64,000 bases of DNA from Channa striata (lineage: Eukaryota; Chordata; Actinopteri; Anabantiformes; Channidae): positions 20,409,172 to 20,473,171 of the forward strand of contig CM065186.1 of the NCBI GenBank assembly GCA_033026295.1, given 5' to 3'. The notes beneath the pieces were generated by a model. It was not told the origin of the DNA. It saw only the letters and a list, made by a program, of their open reading frames with translations, and did no database searches. Shown one piece after another: positions 63,000-64,000 of the stretch (position 1 is its first letter; each line of letters opens with the position of its first letter). A program made the translations under genes and the position numbers.

Positions 63000-63740
63000 A
63001 ACCTGAACTATCTGCTTGCCTGGTACGAACCTGATCTACCTCTAGACCTTTCCACTTATCCCCGGCTCTGTAAGTTATTTTGAATTTCTTTCCCTGCTCG
63101 TTTGACCTGGGTAATATAGAGAGAGGACTTGGCCTTATTAATTTTTCTCTGTGTTGGAGGTTTTGGACCTGACCCTCGCTTTTGGGACTTTGGTCTCTGC
63201 TCTGTTTATTTGGTTGAGGGATTTCTGGATTTGGAGTCTAACTGCTAGCTAACCCAGTCTCTGTTCTTGTTCTAGTTAATACCCTCTCTTCCTCAGTGCC
63301 CTCTCTTCTTTTCTCCTACATTTACCACTGCTCCCCCCTGGATCTGCCTCTCCTGGAACCCCAGACTATTCGGACCCTGCCCTCAGACCTTGGACCTTTA
63401 CAACTTGACTGGCCATATGTATTCTCTGTTCCCTGCTGCACCCTTACTATCCTCCTGAGCTCATGCCGCCCCCTGGTGCCCTACTCATCGCTGGTCCTTA
63501 GGTTCTCTCCACTTATGTTGGGGTTACCAGCATATCAGCTACCTGGTACTGAATGATTAATCTTGTTCTGCCCTCTATTGCACTGACCTGTCAACCTTGA
63601 GCCCAGGGTAACCTCTCTTTCCTTTGCATGTAAGAACAGACCATTTCCTGTCCCCTTCCTGGTCCCCTCAAGCCCTCATCTGCAGTTACACCATCTTCAG
63701 TTTATCAATAAAATCCTTAAACCTAATTCTGTGTTTTTAG
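63000..63740 (+). repeat. C/T-rich stretch with terminal AATAAA, probable retroelement end
   Basis: A pyrimidine-rich stretch of about 0.7 kb ends in 'tttatcaataaaatcc' followed by 'ttaaacctaattctgtg', a common layout for the 3' end of fish LTR or LINE elements. No protein part is present. The class was not determined. Confidence 0.4.
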
Positions 63741-64000
63741 CCTTTGGTTTTGAGTCCACCTGTCTTTCCATTTGGCCTTGACAATAAAACCCATTCTTAA
63801 ACCTTTAATGGACCCCACAGAATAGAGGGACATTCCAGACTGTAAATTGTAAACGTACATGGTTCCTCTTGTACATATTAAAATTGCACTGGTTGTATAG
63901 TGAATCATGCAACTGTAAAAATTGCAGTGCATTAGACCCTCCTAGCCTAGGCCTCTTTACTCACCAAATGGAGCTTTCGTCTTCATTAGGTCCCCCTGAC

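Overview
This is a window of a ray-finned fish (teleost) nuclear genome. The evidence is split vertebrate genes with GT-AG introns, and dense fish-type retroelements (Rex1-like, L2/CR1-like and RTE-like LINEs, Tc1 relics, short elements) plus long microsatellites. The species cannot be named from the sequence.

Left part (1-12.1 kb): about 5.3 kb of repeat-rich DNA, probably a long intron or flank, leads into ten exons of tdrkh (Tudor and KH domain protein, piRNA pathway) on the + strand at 5380-10593. Its first exons (membrane anchor and start of KH1) are not visible. About 0.6 kb after its likely poly(A) signal lies a GC-rich promoter, followed by mbtd1.

Middle (12.2-37.9 kb): mbtd1 (+) is complete. 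Its 17 coding exons at 12176-25211 join in frame to 702 codons and encode an FCS zinc finger and four MBT repeats. A long 3' region follows, ending near 30.1 kb. A group I nucleoside diphosphate kinase gene (nme1/nme2 type) lies convergently on the - strand at 30792-34042 (152 aa, intact), with a likely non-coding first exon and TATA promoter near 37.85 kb. As I recall it, the tail-to-tail NME/MBTD1 arrangement matches human 17q21.33.

Right part (38-64 kb): no intact host gene was recognised. A pair of near-identical CACTG inverted ends at 39141 and 47391 frames about 8.25 kb. This may be one CACTA/EnSpm-like element holding a frameshifted relic of a fish multi-copy SAMD3-like/PB1-like gene family, with an L2-like LINE inserted on the - strand. 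Next come a longer L2/CR1-group LINE with an esterase-type ORF1 (47.9-52.6 kb, -), a solo + strand LINE 3' end (53.4-54.03 kb), a Rex1-like LINE (55.2-57.55 kb, -), an RTE 3' fragment (59.2-59.76 kb, -) and several short fish repeats to the end.

Functionally, tdrkh belongs to germline transposon silencing, mbtd1 to histone-methyl-lysine reading in chromatin complexes, and nme to nucleotide metabolism. Nothing in the sequence shows them acting together; they are neighbours, not an operon.
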